In this document: positions 23,810-32,003 of the stretch, one piece after another
Layout: every line of letters begins with the position of its first letter
How positions within the stretch are numbered: position 1 is the first letter of the stretch
Assembly: GCF_017876405.1 (NCBI RefSeq)
Contig: NZ_JAGINW010000001.1
Span: 8,507,203 to 8,571,202 of the forward strand
Length of the DNA stretch: 64,000 nucleotides
Direction: 5' to 3'
From: Kibdelosporangium banguiense
GTDB taxonomy: Bacteria; Actinomycetota; Actinomycetes; Mycobacteriales; Pseudonocardiaceae
Notes under the pieces: generated by a model
Told to the model about the DNA's origin: nothing
Database searches by the model: none
Seen by the model: the letters and a program-made list of their open reading frames with translations, nothing else
Position numbers and translations under genes: made by a program

Positions 23810-23855
23810 CTACGTCTCGTCACGATGTGGTGCAGCGAACGGGAGGTTGTCGCAT

Positions 23856-24869
23856 ATGACCGGTGGCAGCCTTTCCGGGCGGCACGCCAGCCTGACTGAC
23901 GTGGCCGAACTCGCCGGCGTCTCGCACATGACGGTCTCCCGGGTGATCAACGGCACCGGTCCCGTCCGGGCCGAGACACGCGCCCGGGTACTGGCCGCGG
24001 TGCAGAAACTGGACTACCGGCCCAACTCGGCCGCCCGTGCGCTGGTGACCGGCAAAACCGGCATCCTCGGCGTGATCGCCCTGGACTCCACGCTCTACGG
24101 GCCCGCCAGCACGCTGTACGGCATCGAGAACGCCGCCCGCGAGGCCGGCTACTCGGTCACCATCACCAGTGTCAGCGCACCCAATCGCACGGCCATCGCC
24201 GACGCGATCGAAACACTGCGCCGCCAGGCGGTCGAGGGCATCGTGGTGATCGCGCCACACGCCGCGGCCGGCAAGGCACTGGCATGTGCCCCCCAGGACA
24301 TGCCCCTGGTCGCGGTCGGCGGCGGCGAGCACGCGCCGATCCCGGTGATCGCGGTCGACCAGTACGACGGTGCCCGGCGGGTCACCGAACACCTGCTCGC
24401 TCTCGGCCACCGCACGGTGTGGCACGTGGCCGGTCCGACCGACTGGCTGGAGGCCCAGGACCGGGAACGGGCCTGGCGGGAGACCCTCAAACGGCACGGC
24501 GCCAAGGCCCCGCGCGTGGTGCGGGGCGACTGGAGCTCGCGCTCGGGCTACGAGGCGGGCCGGTCACTGGCCGCGGAGAAGGACCTGACCGCGGTGTTCG
24601 TGGCCAACGACCAGATGGCACTGGGCCTGCTGCGCGCGTTCAGCGAAGCCGGCCTGATCGTGCCGAAGGACGTGCACGTCGCCGGATTCGACGACGTACC
24701 GGAGGCGGCGTACTTCTCGCCGCCGCTGACCACCGTGCGCCAGGACTTCATCGAAGTCGGCAGACGCACATTCCGTCAGCTCGCCGAACGGATCGCCGGT
24801 CGCCCGCCACAAGTGCGTGACCTGGTCCAGGCCGAGCTGATCGTCCGGGAGAGTACCGGGCCCCGATAG
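23856..24869 (+). CDS. LacI-family regulator of the arabinose locus
   Basis: 337 residues from ATG 23856, with GGGAGG ten bases upstream. The HTH reads ASLTDVAELAGVSHMTVSRVINGTG (about residues 10-34), followed by a sugar-sensing domain ending 'VHVAGFDDVPEAAYFSPPLTTVRQDFIEVGRRTF'. The gene is preceded by two TGTTATCGCTAACA sites, and closely related sites stand before the downstream binding-protein gene (24908), before araB (29616) and before GH51 (11227, 11377). Position and site distribution make it the probable L-arabinose (or arabinofuranosyl oligosaccharide) repressor. It is unrelated to the GntR-type AraR of Bacillus. Binding is inferred from context only. Confidence 0.92.
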   Translation: MTGGSLSGRHASLTDVAELAGVSHMTVSRVINGTGPVRAETRARVLAAVQKLDYRPNSAARALVTGKTGILGVIALDSTLYGPASTLYGIENAAREAGYSVTITSVSAPNRTAIADAIETLRRQAVEGIVVIAPHAAAGKALACAPQDMPLVAVGGGEHAPIPVIAVDQYDGARRVTEHLLALGHRTVWHVAGPTDWLEAQDRERAWRETLKRHGAKAPRVVRGDWSSRSGYEAGRSLAAEKDLTAVFVANDQMALGLLRAFSEAGLIVPKDVHVAGFDDVPEAAYFSPPLTTVRQDFIEVGRRTFRQLAERIAGRPPQVRDLVQAELIVRESTGPR

Positions 24870-24907
24870 CCCAGCGTGCGCATTTTCCCGAGCCCGTCCC
24901 TTGCAAA

Positions 24908-24921
24908 TGTTAGCGCTAACA
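24908..24921. promoter_or_regulatory. Arabinose-type operator TGTTAGCGCTAACA
   Basis: Perfect 14-bp palindrome, 17 bases before the binding-protein start. Confidence 0.85.
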
Positions 24922-24938
24922 GTGAAGTTGGAGCCGCC

Positions 24939-25943
24939 ATGTTAACGAGGAAGCTGGCCGCCGCAGCGGCCGGGATCATCAGCTTCGCGCTGCTGACCGC
25001 GTGCGGTAACGCCGGCACGCCGGCGGGCGGCGGGGGTGCCAGCGGGACCAACAGCGGCAGCAGCGGTCCCATCACACTGGGCTTCGCCCAGGTCGGCGCC
25101 GAAAGCGGCTGGCGTACCGCCAACACCAAGTCGATCCAGGAGTCGGCCAAGACCGCGGGCATCGAGTTGAAGTTCTCCGACGCGCAGCAGAAGCAGGAGA
25201 ACCAGATCAAGGCCATCCGCTCGTTCATCCAGCAGAAGGTCAAGGTCATCGCCTTCTCGCCGGTGGTCGAGTCCGGCTGGGACACCGTGCTCAAGGAGGC
25301 CAAGACGGCCAACATCCCGGTCGTGCTCACCGACCGCGCGATCGACTCGCCGGACACCTCGCTCTACAAGACCTTCCTGGGCTCCGACTTCGTCAAGGAA
25401 GGCAAGAAGGCCGGCGACTGGCTGGTCAAGGAGACCGCCTCGGCCACCGGTGACGTCAACATCGTCGAGCTGCAGGGCACCACGGGCTCCGCGCCGGCCA
25501 ACGACCGCAAGAAGGGCTTCGCCGACGCGATCGCCGCGCAGCCGAAGCTCAAGATCGTCGCCTCGCAGACCGGCGAGTTCACCCGTGCCAAGGGCAAAGA
25601 GGTGATGGAGGCGTTCCTGAAGTCCCAGCCCAAGATCGACGTGCTCTTCGCGCACAACGACGACATGGGCCTTGGCGCGATCGAGGCCATCGAGGCCGCC
25701 GGCAAGAAGCCCGGTGTGGACATCAAGATCGTGACCATCGACGCGGTCAAGGACGGCATGCAGGCCCTGTCCGACGGCAAGATCAACTACATCGTCGAGT
25801 GCAACCCGCTGCTCGGCCCGCAACTGATGGACCTGGTCAAGAAGGTCTCGGCCGGTGAGTCGGTGCCGCAGCGCATCGAGACCGAGGAGACCGAGTTCGA
25901 CCAGGCCAAGGCCAAGGCCGCGCTGCCGCAGCGGCAGTACTGA
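24939..25943 (+). CDS. Sugar ABC transporter substrate-binding lipoprotein, YtfQ-like
   Basis: 334 residues from ATG 24939 (GGAG upstream). The lipoprotein leader ends LLTAC, placing the modified Cys near residue 22, followed by a Gly/Ser linker. The type-1 periplasmic-binding fold begins 'ITLGFAQVGAESGWRTANTKSIQESAK'; this start, 'VVLTDRAID', 'FAHNDDMGLGAIEAIEAAGKKPG' and the 'YIVECNPLLGPQLMDLV' end are closest to the galactofuranose-binding YtfQ group. With the adjacent regulator and araBDA, L-arabinofuranose or arabinose is a more likely ligand here than galactofuranose (inference). An ATPase and two permeases follow, forming a CUT2 importer. Confidence 0.92.
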   Translation: MLTRKLAAAAAGIISFALLTACGNAGTPAGGGGASGTNSGSSGPITLGFAQVGAESGWRTANTKSIQESAKTAGIELKFSDAQQKQENQIKAIRSFIQQKVKVIAFSPVVESGWDTVLKEAKTANIPVVLTDRAIDSPDTSLYKTFLGSDFVKEGKKAGDWLVKETASATGDVNIVELQGTTGSAPANDRKKGFADAIAAQPKLKIVASQTGEFTRAKGKEVMEAFLKSQPKIDVLFAHNDDMGLGAIEAIEAAGKKPGVDIKIVTIDAVKDGMQALSDGKINYIVECNPLLGPQLMDLVKKVSAGESVPQRIETEETEFDQAKAKAALPQRQY

Positions 25944-25951
25944 CACCGACT

Positions 25952-25993
25952 CCCAGGGGGTCCCGCGTCGCAAAGGACCCGGGACCCCCTGGG
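25952..25993. promoter_or_regulatory. Stem-loop between binding protein and ATPase genes
   Basis: Perfect 14-bp stem (25952-25965 with 25980-25993) and a 14-base loop, 8 bases after the binding-protein stop. Such hairpins commonly protect the binding-protein mRNA or partly terminate, giving more binding protein than membrane subunits. Confidence 0.65.
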
Positions 25994-26055
25994 CCCCAGC
26001 CGCTGTCAGCTTCACACTTGAACCCAGCCCTTTCCCAGTCGTGCAGGGAGTGCCC

Positions 26056-27555
26056 ATGCCAGCCGAGATCCTGCGGATGACCGGCATCCGCAAGGAGTTC
26101 CCCGGTGTCCTCGCGCTCGACGGCGTCGACCTGCGGTTGTTCCCCGGCGAGGTGCACGCCCTGATGGGCGAGAACGGCGCCGGCAAGTCCACCCTGATCA
26201 AAGTGCTGACCGGGGTGTACGGGGTGGACGCCGGTCAGATCGAGCTGGCCGGGTCCCCGGTCGCCTTCACCGGCCCGGCCGCCGCCCAGCGCGGCGGGGT
26301 GAGCACGGTCTACCAGGAGGTGAACCTGTGCCCGAACCTCTCCATCGCCGAGAACATCCTGCTGGGCCGGGAACCACGCCGGTTGGGCCGGATTCGATGG
26401 GCACAGACCCGGCGCCGCGCCGAGGAACTGCTGGCCCGGCTGGACCTGCGGCTGGACGTCTCGGCGCAGTTGTCCACCCAGTCCATCGCGGTCCAGCAGC
26501 TGGTCGCGATCGCCCGGGCGCTGGACGTGGACGCCCGCGTGCTCATCCTCGACGAACCGACCTCCAGCCTGGACTCCGGTGAGGTCGAGCAGCTGCTGGC
26601 GGTCATGCGGTCGCTGCGGTCGCAGGGCATGGCGATCCTGTTCGTGTCGCACTTCATCGACCAGGTCTTCGCCATCTCCGACCGGATGACCGTGCTGCGC
26701 AACGGAAAACTCGTCGGCGAGTTCGAGACCAGGGAGATCACCCAGGTCGAGCTGGTGCGCAAGATGATCGGCAAGGAACTGGAAGTCCTCGACAGCCTGG
26801 TCGACCACGACCGCCCCAAGGCCGAAGTGCTCGTGCAGGCCGGGGAACTGGCCCGCAAGGGCAGCATCGAGCCCTTCTCACTGGAGATCAAACGCGGTGA
26901 GGTGGTCGGGCTGGCCGGTCTGCTCGGGTCCGGGCGTACCGAGCTGGCCCGGTTGCTGTTCGGCGCCGACCACGCCGACGAGGGAGAGATCCGCATCGAC
27001 GGCAAGCCCGTCGCCCTGCGCACCCCCCGCGCCGCGATGACGCATGCGATCGCGTTCAGCTCGGAGAACCGCAAGACCGAAGGACTGATCGCGGACCTCA
27101 CCGTGCGCGAGAACATCATCCTGGCCCTGCAGGCCGCGCGTGGCTGGACCAAACCGCTGTCACGGCGCCGGCAGGACGAGATCGTCGAACGCAACATCAA
27201 GGCACTCGACATCCGGCCGGCCAACCCGGAAGCGCTGGTACGCAACCTTTCCGGCGGCAACCAGCAGAAGGTCCTGCTGGCCCGCTGGCTGATCACCGAA
27301 CCGAAGCTGCTCATCCTCGACGAGCCGACCCGCGGCATCGACATCGGCGCCAAGACCGAGATCCAGAAGCTGGTGTCGGAGCTGGCCGCCGAGGGCATGG
27401 CGGTGCTGTTCGTCTCCTCGGAACTGGAAGAGGTCCTGCGGTTGAGCGACCGCGTCGCGGTACTCAAAGACCGGCGCGTGGTCGCGCAGCTGCGCAACGA
27501 CTCACTGACGCCCGACGACATCATGGCCACCATTGCCGACGGAGGGCGGGAATGA
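26056..27555 (+). CDS. Sugar ABC transporter ATP-binding protein, two-cassette (YtfR/AraG type)
   Basis: 499 residues from ATG 26056 (CAGGGAG upstream). Two ABC cassettes are fused: the first has Walker A GENGAGKST at about residue 37 and a Walker B in 'LILDEPTSSLDSGEV'; its signature is atypical (LSTQSIAVQQ). The second has the usual degenerate P-loop of CUT2 ATPases ('LAGLLGSGRTELARLLFG') and the signature LSGGNQQK with 'LLILDEPTRGIDIGAKTEI'. The stop overlaps the first permease start (ATGA), and the set is one transcription unit with the binding protein. Role: energising import of a pentose-type sugar. Confidence 0.94.
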   Translation: MPAEILRMTGIRKEFPGVLALDGVDLRLFPGEVHALMGENGAGKSTLIKVLTGVYGVDAGQIELAGSPVAFTGPAAAQRGGVSTVYQEVNLCPNLSIAENILLGREPRRLGRIRWAQTRRRAEELLARLDLRLDVSAQLSTQSIAVQQLVAIARALDVDARVLILDEPTSSLDSGEVEQLLAVMRSLRSQGMAILFVSHFIDQVFAISDRMTVLRNGKLVGEFETREITQVELVRKMIGKELEVLDSLVDHDRPKAEVLVQAGELARKGSIEPFSLEIKRGEVVGLAGLLGSGRTELARLLFGADHADEGEIRIDGKPVALRTPRAAMTHAIAFSSENRKTEGLIADLTVRENIILALQAARGWTKPLSRRRQDEIVERNIKALDIRPANPEALVRNLSGGNQQKVLLARWLITEPKLLILDEPTRGIDIGAKTEIQKLVSELAAEGMAVLFVSSELEEVLRLSDRVAVLKDRRVVAQLRNDSLTPDDIMATIADGGRE

Positions 27556-28592
27556 TCAAGCACAGGCTGTTCTGGCCGACAGCGTCGTTGCTCGCGCTGC
27601 TGCTGGGCAACTTCATCGCCAACCCCGGATTCTTCGCCATCGAACTGCGCGACGGCCACCTCTACGGCAGCCTGATCGACATCCTGCGCAACGGCGCGCC
27701 GCTGATCCTGATCGCACTGGGCATGACCCTGGTGATCGCGACCGGCGGCATCGACCTGTCGGTCGGGTCGGTGGCCGCCATCAGCGCGGCGATCGCGTGC
27801 CTGCAGATCAGCAAACTGGGCGACCAGAACAGCATCAGCGGCATGCTCGGCGCGATGGGCATCGCCCTGGCACTGAGCCTGGTCCTGGGTGCGTGGAACG
27901 GGCTGCTGGTCGCGGTGTTCGGCATTCAGCCGATCGTGGCCACCCTGATCCTGATGGTCTCCGGCCGCGGCCTGGCCCAGCTGATCACCGAGGGCCAGAT
28001 CATCACGATCAACTCCGACCCGTACAAGGCGATCGGCGCCGGTTTCGTGGTGGCGCTGCCGCTGGCGATCCTGATCGCGCTGACGGTGTTCGTGCTGATC
28101 TCGCTGGTGGTGCGCAAGTCCGCGCTCGGCCTGCTGCTGGAATCGGTCGGCGGCAACCCGGAGGCCAGCAGGCTCGCCGGTGTGCAGTCCCGGCGGCTGA
28201 TCTGGCTGACCTACCTGCTGTGCGGGCTGTTCGCGGGCCTGGCCGGGCTGATGCTCAGCTCGAACGTCTCCAGCGCGGACGGCAACGCACTGGGACTCTG
28301 GATGGAACTGGACGCCATCCTGGCCGTGGTGATCGGCGGGACGATGCTGACCGGCGGCCGGTTCTCCTTCGGCGGCACGCTGATCGGTGCCCTGCTGATC
28401 CAGACCCTGACCACCACCGTCTACCGGCTGGGCATCCCGCCGGAGACCACCCTGCTGTTCAAGGCGGTCGTCGTGATGGCGGTGTGCCTGGCGCAGTCGC
28501 CGGCGTTCCGGCGCAAGGTGCTCGGCCGCCGCAAGCCGAAACCGCCCGCCCAGGCCTCGCAGACGCAGACGAAGGTGGAGATCCCGGCATGA
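27552..28592 (+). CDS. Sugar ABC transporter permease, YtfT-like
   Basis: 346 residues and eight or more membrane helices. The CUT2 permease hallmark 'ATGGIDLSVGSVAAISAAI' is at about residues 61-79, and 'GGNPEASRLAGVQSRRLIWLTYLLCGLFAGLAG' follows in the second half. It overlaps the ATPase upstream and the second permease downstream by four bases each, so the three are translated as a coupled set. Two different permeases, rather than a homodimer, is the YtfT/YjfF arrangement. Confidence 0.93.
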   Translation: MIKHRLFWPTASLLALLLGNFIANPGFFAIELRDGHLYGSLIDILRNGAPLILIALGMTLVIATGGIDLSVGSVAAISAAIACLQISKLGDQNSISGMLGAMGIALALSLVLGAWNGLLVAVFGIQPIVATLILMVSGRGLAQLITEGQIITINSDPYKAIGAGFVVALPLAILIALTVFVLISLVVRKSALGLLLESVGGNPEASRLAGVQSRRLIWLTYLLCGLFAGLAGLMLSSNVSSADGNALGLWMELDAILAVVIGGTMLTGGRFSFGGTLIGALLIQTLTTTVYRLGIPPETTLLFKAVVVMAVCLAQSPAFRRKVLGRRKPKPPAQASQTQTKVEIPA

Positions 28593-29575
28593 CCACCCTG
28601 GCAGATCTGGGCAAGATCACCGCGGCCCGCCGCAAGTACGTGCCGATCCTGGCCACCGCGGTCCTGCTGATCGGCATGTACGTCTTCGGCGCCACCCAGT
28701 ACGAGGCGTTCGGCGACGGCCAGGTCGTACTGAACATCCTGATCGACAACGCGTTCCTGCTCGTGGTCGCGGTCGGCATGACCTTCGTGATCCTCACCGG
28801 CGGCATCGACCTGTCGGTCGGTGCCGTGGTCGCACTGTCCACACTGGTCTCCGCGACCCTGATGGAGAAACAGGGCTGGCCCGGGCCCGCGGTGATCGCG
28901 CTGGTGCTCGTGATGGGCGCGCTGCTGGGCATGGGCATGGGCGCGGTCATCCACTTCTTCGAGCTGCAGCCGTTCATCGTGACCCTCGCGGGCATGTTCC
29001 TGGCTCGCGGCCTGTCCTACACGATCAGCACCGACTCGATCTCCATCACCAACGGGTTCTTCACCACCATGGCCCAGACCCCGGTCATGCTGCCCGGTGA
29101 GCTGCGGGTGTCGATCAGCGTCGTGATCGCCCTGGTCATCGTGGCCATCGCGGCCTACGTGCTGCACTACACGCGCACCGGCCGTACGGTCTATGCGATC
29201 GGCGGCAGCGAGCAGTCGGCGATGCTGATGGGTCTTCCGGTGGCACGCACCAAGATCGCGGTGTACACGATCAGCGGCCTGTGCTCGGCGCTCGGCGGCG
29301 TGCTGCTGGCGTTCTACACCTTGTCGGGCAACGCTTTGCACGCCGTGGGCATGGAACTGGACGCCATCGCCGCGGTCGTCATCGGTGGCACGATCCTCAC
29401 CGGCGGCGCGGGCTACCTGTTCGGCACCGTGCTCGGCGTGCTCGTGCTGGGCATCATCCAGACCCTGATCACCTTCGACGGCACGCTCAGCTCATGGTGG
29501 ACCAAAATCGTGATCGGCGCGCTGTTGTTCGTGTTCATCGTCCTGCAACGACTGGTCGCCCGCCGGGCCCAGTGA
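28589..29575 (+). CDS. yjfF: Sugar ABC transporter permease, YjfF-like
   Basis: 328 residues from ATG 28589, overlapping the previous stop. It contains 'LTGGIDLSVGAVVALSTLVSA' (about residues 70-90), 'FIVTLAGMFLARGLSYTIS' and 'YAIGGSEQSAMLMGLPVARTKIAVYTISGL', all strongly like the YjfF half of the YtfT/YjfF channel. It is the last gene of this importer; a GC-rich stem-loop (29584-29608) and the araB operator follow. The symbol rests on resemblance; the sugar moved here is probably an arabinose form. Confidence 0.9.
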   Translation: MTTLADLGKITAARRKYVPILATAVLLIGMYVFGATQYEAFGDGQVVLNILIDNAFLLVVAVGMTFVILTGGIDLSVGAVVALSTLVSATLMEKQGWPGPAVIALVLVMGALLGMGMGAVIHFFELQPFIVTLAGMFLARGLSYTISTDSISITNGFFTTMAQTPVMLPGELRVSISVVIALVIVAIAAYVLHYTRTGRTVYAIGGSEQSAMLMGLPVARTKIAVYTISGLCSALGGVLLAFYTLSGNALHAVGMELDAIAAVVIGGTILTGGAGYLFGTVLGVLVLGIIQTLITFDGTLSSWWTKIVIGALLFVFIVLQRLVARRAQ

Positions 29576-29615
29576 AACCGCCAGCCCGCCGGAGCAGGTG
29601 CGGCGGGCCGACATT

Positions 29616-29627
29616 GTTAGCGCTAAC
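29616..29627. promoter_or_regulatory. Arabinose-type operator GTTAGCGCTAAC before araB
   Basis: Perfect 12-bp palindrome that ends 14 bases before the araB start and only 3 bases before its AGGAGG ribosome-binding site, so a bound repressor would block both transcription and any access to this leader. Confidence 0.85.
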
Positions 29628-29641
29628 TGACAGGAGGGCAC

Positions 29642-31309
29642 GTGGCAGCACAAGACCCGCTCGTGGTCGGTGTGGACTTCGGCACGCTGTCCGCTCGGGC
29701 CGTGGTCGTACGCGTACGGGACGGAGCCGAACTGGGCAGCGCGGTCTTCGACTACCCGCACGCCGTCGTCGACCAGGCTCTGCCGGGCAGTGACAAGCCG
29801 TTGCCACCCGACTGGGCCCTGCAGGTGCCCGCGGACTACATCACCTCGTTGTCGCAAGCGGTGCCGGAGGCGCTGCGCGCGGCGCAGGCACAACCGGAAG
29901 ACGTCATCGGCATCGCCACCGACTTCACCGCCTGCACGATGGTGCCCACCACATCCACCGGGACCCCGCTGTGCGAGCTGGCGGAGTTCGCCGACGAACC
30001 GCACGCGTACGTCAAACTGTGGAAACACCACTCCGCGCAGCCGCAGGCCGACCGGATCAACGAGCTCGCCCGCGTGCGCGGCGAGAAATGGCTGCCGCGC
30101 TACGGCGGGCTGATCTCCTCGGAGTGGGAGTTCGCCAAAGGACTGCAGATCCTCGAGGAAGCCCCGCACGTCTACACCGCGATGCAGCACTTCGTCGAGG
30201 CCGCCGACTGGATCATCTGGCAGCTGACCGGCAACTACGTCCGCAACGCGTGCACCGCCGGGTACAAGGGCATCTACCAGGACGGCGAGTACCCCAGCCC
30301 GGACTTCCTGCGTGAGCTCAACCCGGACTTCGACCGGTTCGTCACCCACAAACTCGACCATCCGCTGGGGCAGCTGGGCGCCAAGGCCGGTGAGCTCACC
30401 GCCCAGGCCGCGCAGTGGACCGGCCTGCCGCAAGGCATCGCGGTCGCGGTTGGCAACGTTGACGCACACGTCACCGCGCCCGCGGCACGCGCGGTGGAAC
30501 CCGGCCAGATGGTCGCGATCATGGGCACCTCCACGTGCCACGTGATGAACGCGGCCGAACTGGTCGAGGTGCCCGGCATGTGCGGCGTGGTCGACGGCGG
30601 AATCGTGCCCGGGCTGTGGGGATACGAGGCCGGGCAGAGCGGTGTCGGCGACATCTTCGCCTGGTTCGTACGCACCTGCGTGCCGCCGGAGTACCACGAG
30701 CAGGCACAGGCCAAGGGCCTGACCGTGCACGAGTACCTCACCGAACTCGCCGCGGCACAAGGCATCGGTGAGCACGGCCTGCTGGCCCTGGACTGGCACA
30801 ACGGCAACCGGTCGGTGCTGGTGGACCACGAGCTGGCCGGCCTGATCATCGGCCAGACCCTGGCCACGCGGCCCGAGGAGAGCTACCGGGCGCTGCTGGA
30901 GGCCACCGCGTTCGGCACCCGGATGATCATCGACACGTTCATCGACTCGGGCATCCCGGTGCGTGAGCTGATCGTGGCCGGTGGGCTGATCAAGAACGAT
31001 CTGCTCATGCAGATCTACGCCGATGTGACCAACCTGCCGCTGTCGGTGATCGGCTCGCAGCAGGGACCCGCGCTCGGTTCGGCGATCCATGCCGCGGTGG
31101 CCGCCGGGGCCTACCCCGACATCCGTGAGGCCGCCGCCGCGATGGGCTCGGCCAGCAGCGCCGACTACCAGCCGATCGAGGCGAATGTCGAGCTCTACCA
31201 GGAGCTGTTCGACGAGTACCAGACGCTGCACGACTACTTCGGCCGTGGTGTCAACGATGTCATGCGCCGGCTGCGCGAGCGCCGCCGAGTCCAGAAGGGA
31301 CAGAGCTAG
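29642..31309 (+). CDS. araB: L-ribulokinase
   Basis: 555-residue FGGY-family sugar kinase that phosphorylates L-ribulose to L-ribulose 5-phosphate. The N-terminal phosphate loop 'VVGVDFGTLSARAVVVRV', the ribulokinase-type 'IATDFTACTMVPTTSTGTPLC', the catalytic-base region 'AVGNVDAHVTAPAARAV' and the C-terminal ATP-binding 'LIVAGGLIKNDLLMQIYADV' are present in order and the length equals that of known AraB proteins. GTG start at 29642 with AGGAGGGCAC upstream. First of araB-araD-araA, the next gene starting at the base after its stop. Confidence 0.96.
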   Translation: MAAQDPLVVGVDFGTLSARAVVVRVRDGAELGSAVFDYPHAVVDQALPGSDKPLPPDWALQVPADYITSLSQAVPEALRAAQAQPEDVIGIATDFTACTMVPTTSTGTPLCELAEFADEPHAYVKLWKHHSAQPQADRINELARVRGEKWLPRYGGLISSEWEFAKGLQILEEAPHVYTAMQHFVEAADWIIWQLTGNYVRNACTAGYKGIYQDGEYPSPDFLRELNPDFDRFVTHKLDHPLGQLGAKAGELTAQAAQWTGLPQGIAVAVGNVDAHVTAPAARAVEPGQMVAIMGTSTCHVMNAAELVEVPGMCGVVDGGIVPGLWGYEAGQSGVGDIFAWFVRTCVPPEYHEQAQAKGLTVHEYLTELAAAQGIGEHGLLALDWHNGNRSVLVDHELAGLIIGQTLATRPEESYRALLEATAFGTRMIIDTFIDSGIPVRELIVAGGLIKNDLLMQIYADVTNLPLSVIGSQQGPALGSAIHAAVAAGAYPDIREAAAAMGSASSADYQPIEANVELYQELFDEYQTLHDYFGRGVNDVMRRLRERRRVQKGQS

Positions 31310-31987
31310 ATGGTGCTGACCACCGCCATCCTCGACACCGTCGACGAACTGCGGCAGACCGTCGCGGCGTTGCACGGCGAGCTGACCCGCAACGAGCTGG
31401 TGATCTGGACCGCGGGCAACGTCTCCGCGCGGGTGCCCGGCCAGGACCTGATGGTGATCAAGCCGTCCGGCGTGTCCTACGACAACCTGGCCGGCGAAAC
31501 CATGGTCGTCACCGACCTGTTCGGCAACCTCGTGCACGGCGAGCTGGCGCCCTCCTCGGACACCGCCGCGCACGCCTACGTCTACCGTCACATGCCCGAG
31601 GTCGGGGGAGTGGTGCACACGCACTCCACCTACGCCACCGCGTGGGCTGCGCGTGGCGAGCCGATTCCCTGCGTGCTGACGATGATCGCCGACGAGTTCG
31701 GCGGCGACATCCCGGTCGGCCCGTTCGCGATCATCGGTGACGACTCGATCGGCCGCGGCATCGTGGAGACCCTGCGCGGCAGCCGTTCGCCCGCAGTGCT
31801 GATGCAGAACCACGGGCCGTTCAGCGTGGGCAAGGACGCCCGCTCGGCGGTCAAGGCCGCCGTGATGGTCGAGGACGTGGCCCGCACCGTCCACATCGCC
31901 CGTCAGCTCGGTGCCCCGCTGGCCATCAGCCAGCAGGACATCGACCAGTTGCACCAGCGCTACCAAAACGTCTACGGCCAGCACTAG
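31310..31987 (+). CDS. araD: L-ribulose-5-phosphate 4-epimerase
   Basis: 225-residue class II aldolase/epimerase that converts L-ribulose 5-phosphate to D-xylulose 5-phosphate. Zinc-binding histidines are in 'VVHTHSTYATAWAARG' (about 103-118) and in 'LMQNHGPFSVGKDARSAVKAA' (about 164-184); 'TAGNVSARVPGQDLMVIKPSGVSYDNL' (about 37-63) is the phosphate-binding start. The ATG lies directly after the araB stop, so translation is coupled. Together with araB and araA it completes L-arabinose catabolism into the pentose phosphate pathway. Confidence 0.96.
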   Translation: MVLTTAILDTVDELRQTVAALHGELTRNELVIWTAGNVSARVPGQDLMVIKPSGVSYDNLAGETMVVTDLFGNLVHGELAPSSDTAAHAYVYRHMPEVGGVVHTHSTYATAWAARGEPIPCVLTMIADEFGGDIPVGPFAIIGDDSIGRGIVETLRGSRSPAVLMQNHGPFSVGKDARSAVKAAVMVEDVARTVHIARQLGAPLAISQQDIDQLHQRYQNVYGQH

Positions 31988-32003
31988 GAGCAGGAGCCCC
32001 ACT

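Larger units (their letters stand above)
23476..23855. other. 380-bp intergenic region with a hairpin and two operators
   Basis: No gene is seen. It holds the 55-base hairpin (23494-23548) near the GH74 stop and two TGTTATCGCTAACA sites upstream of the LacI gene. Confidence 0.7.
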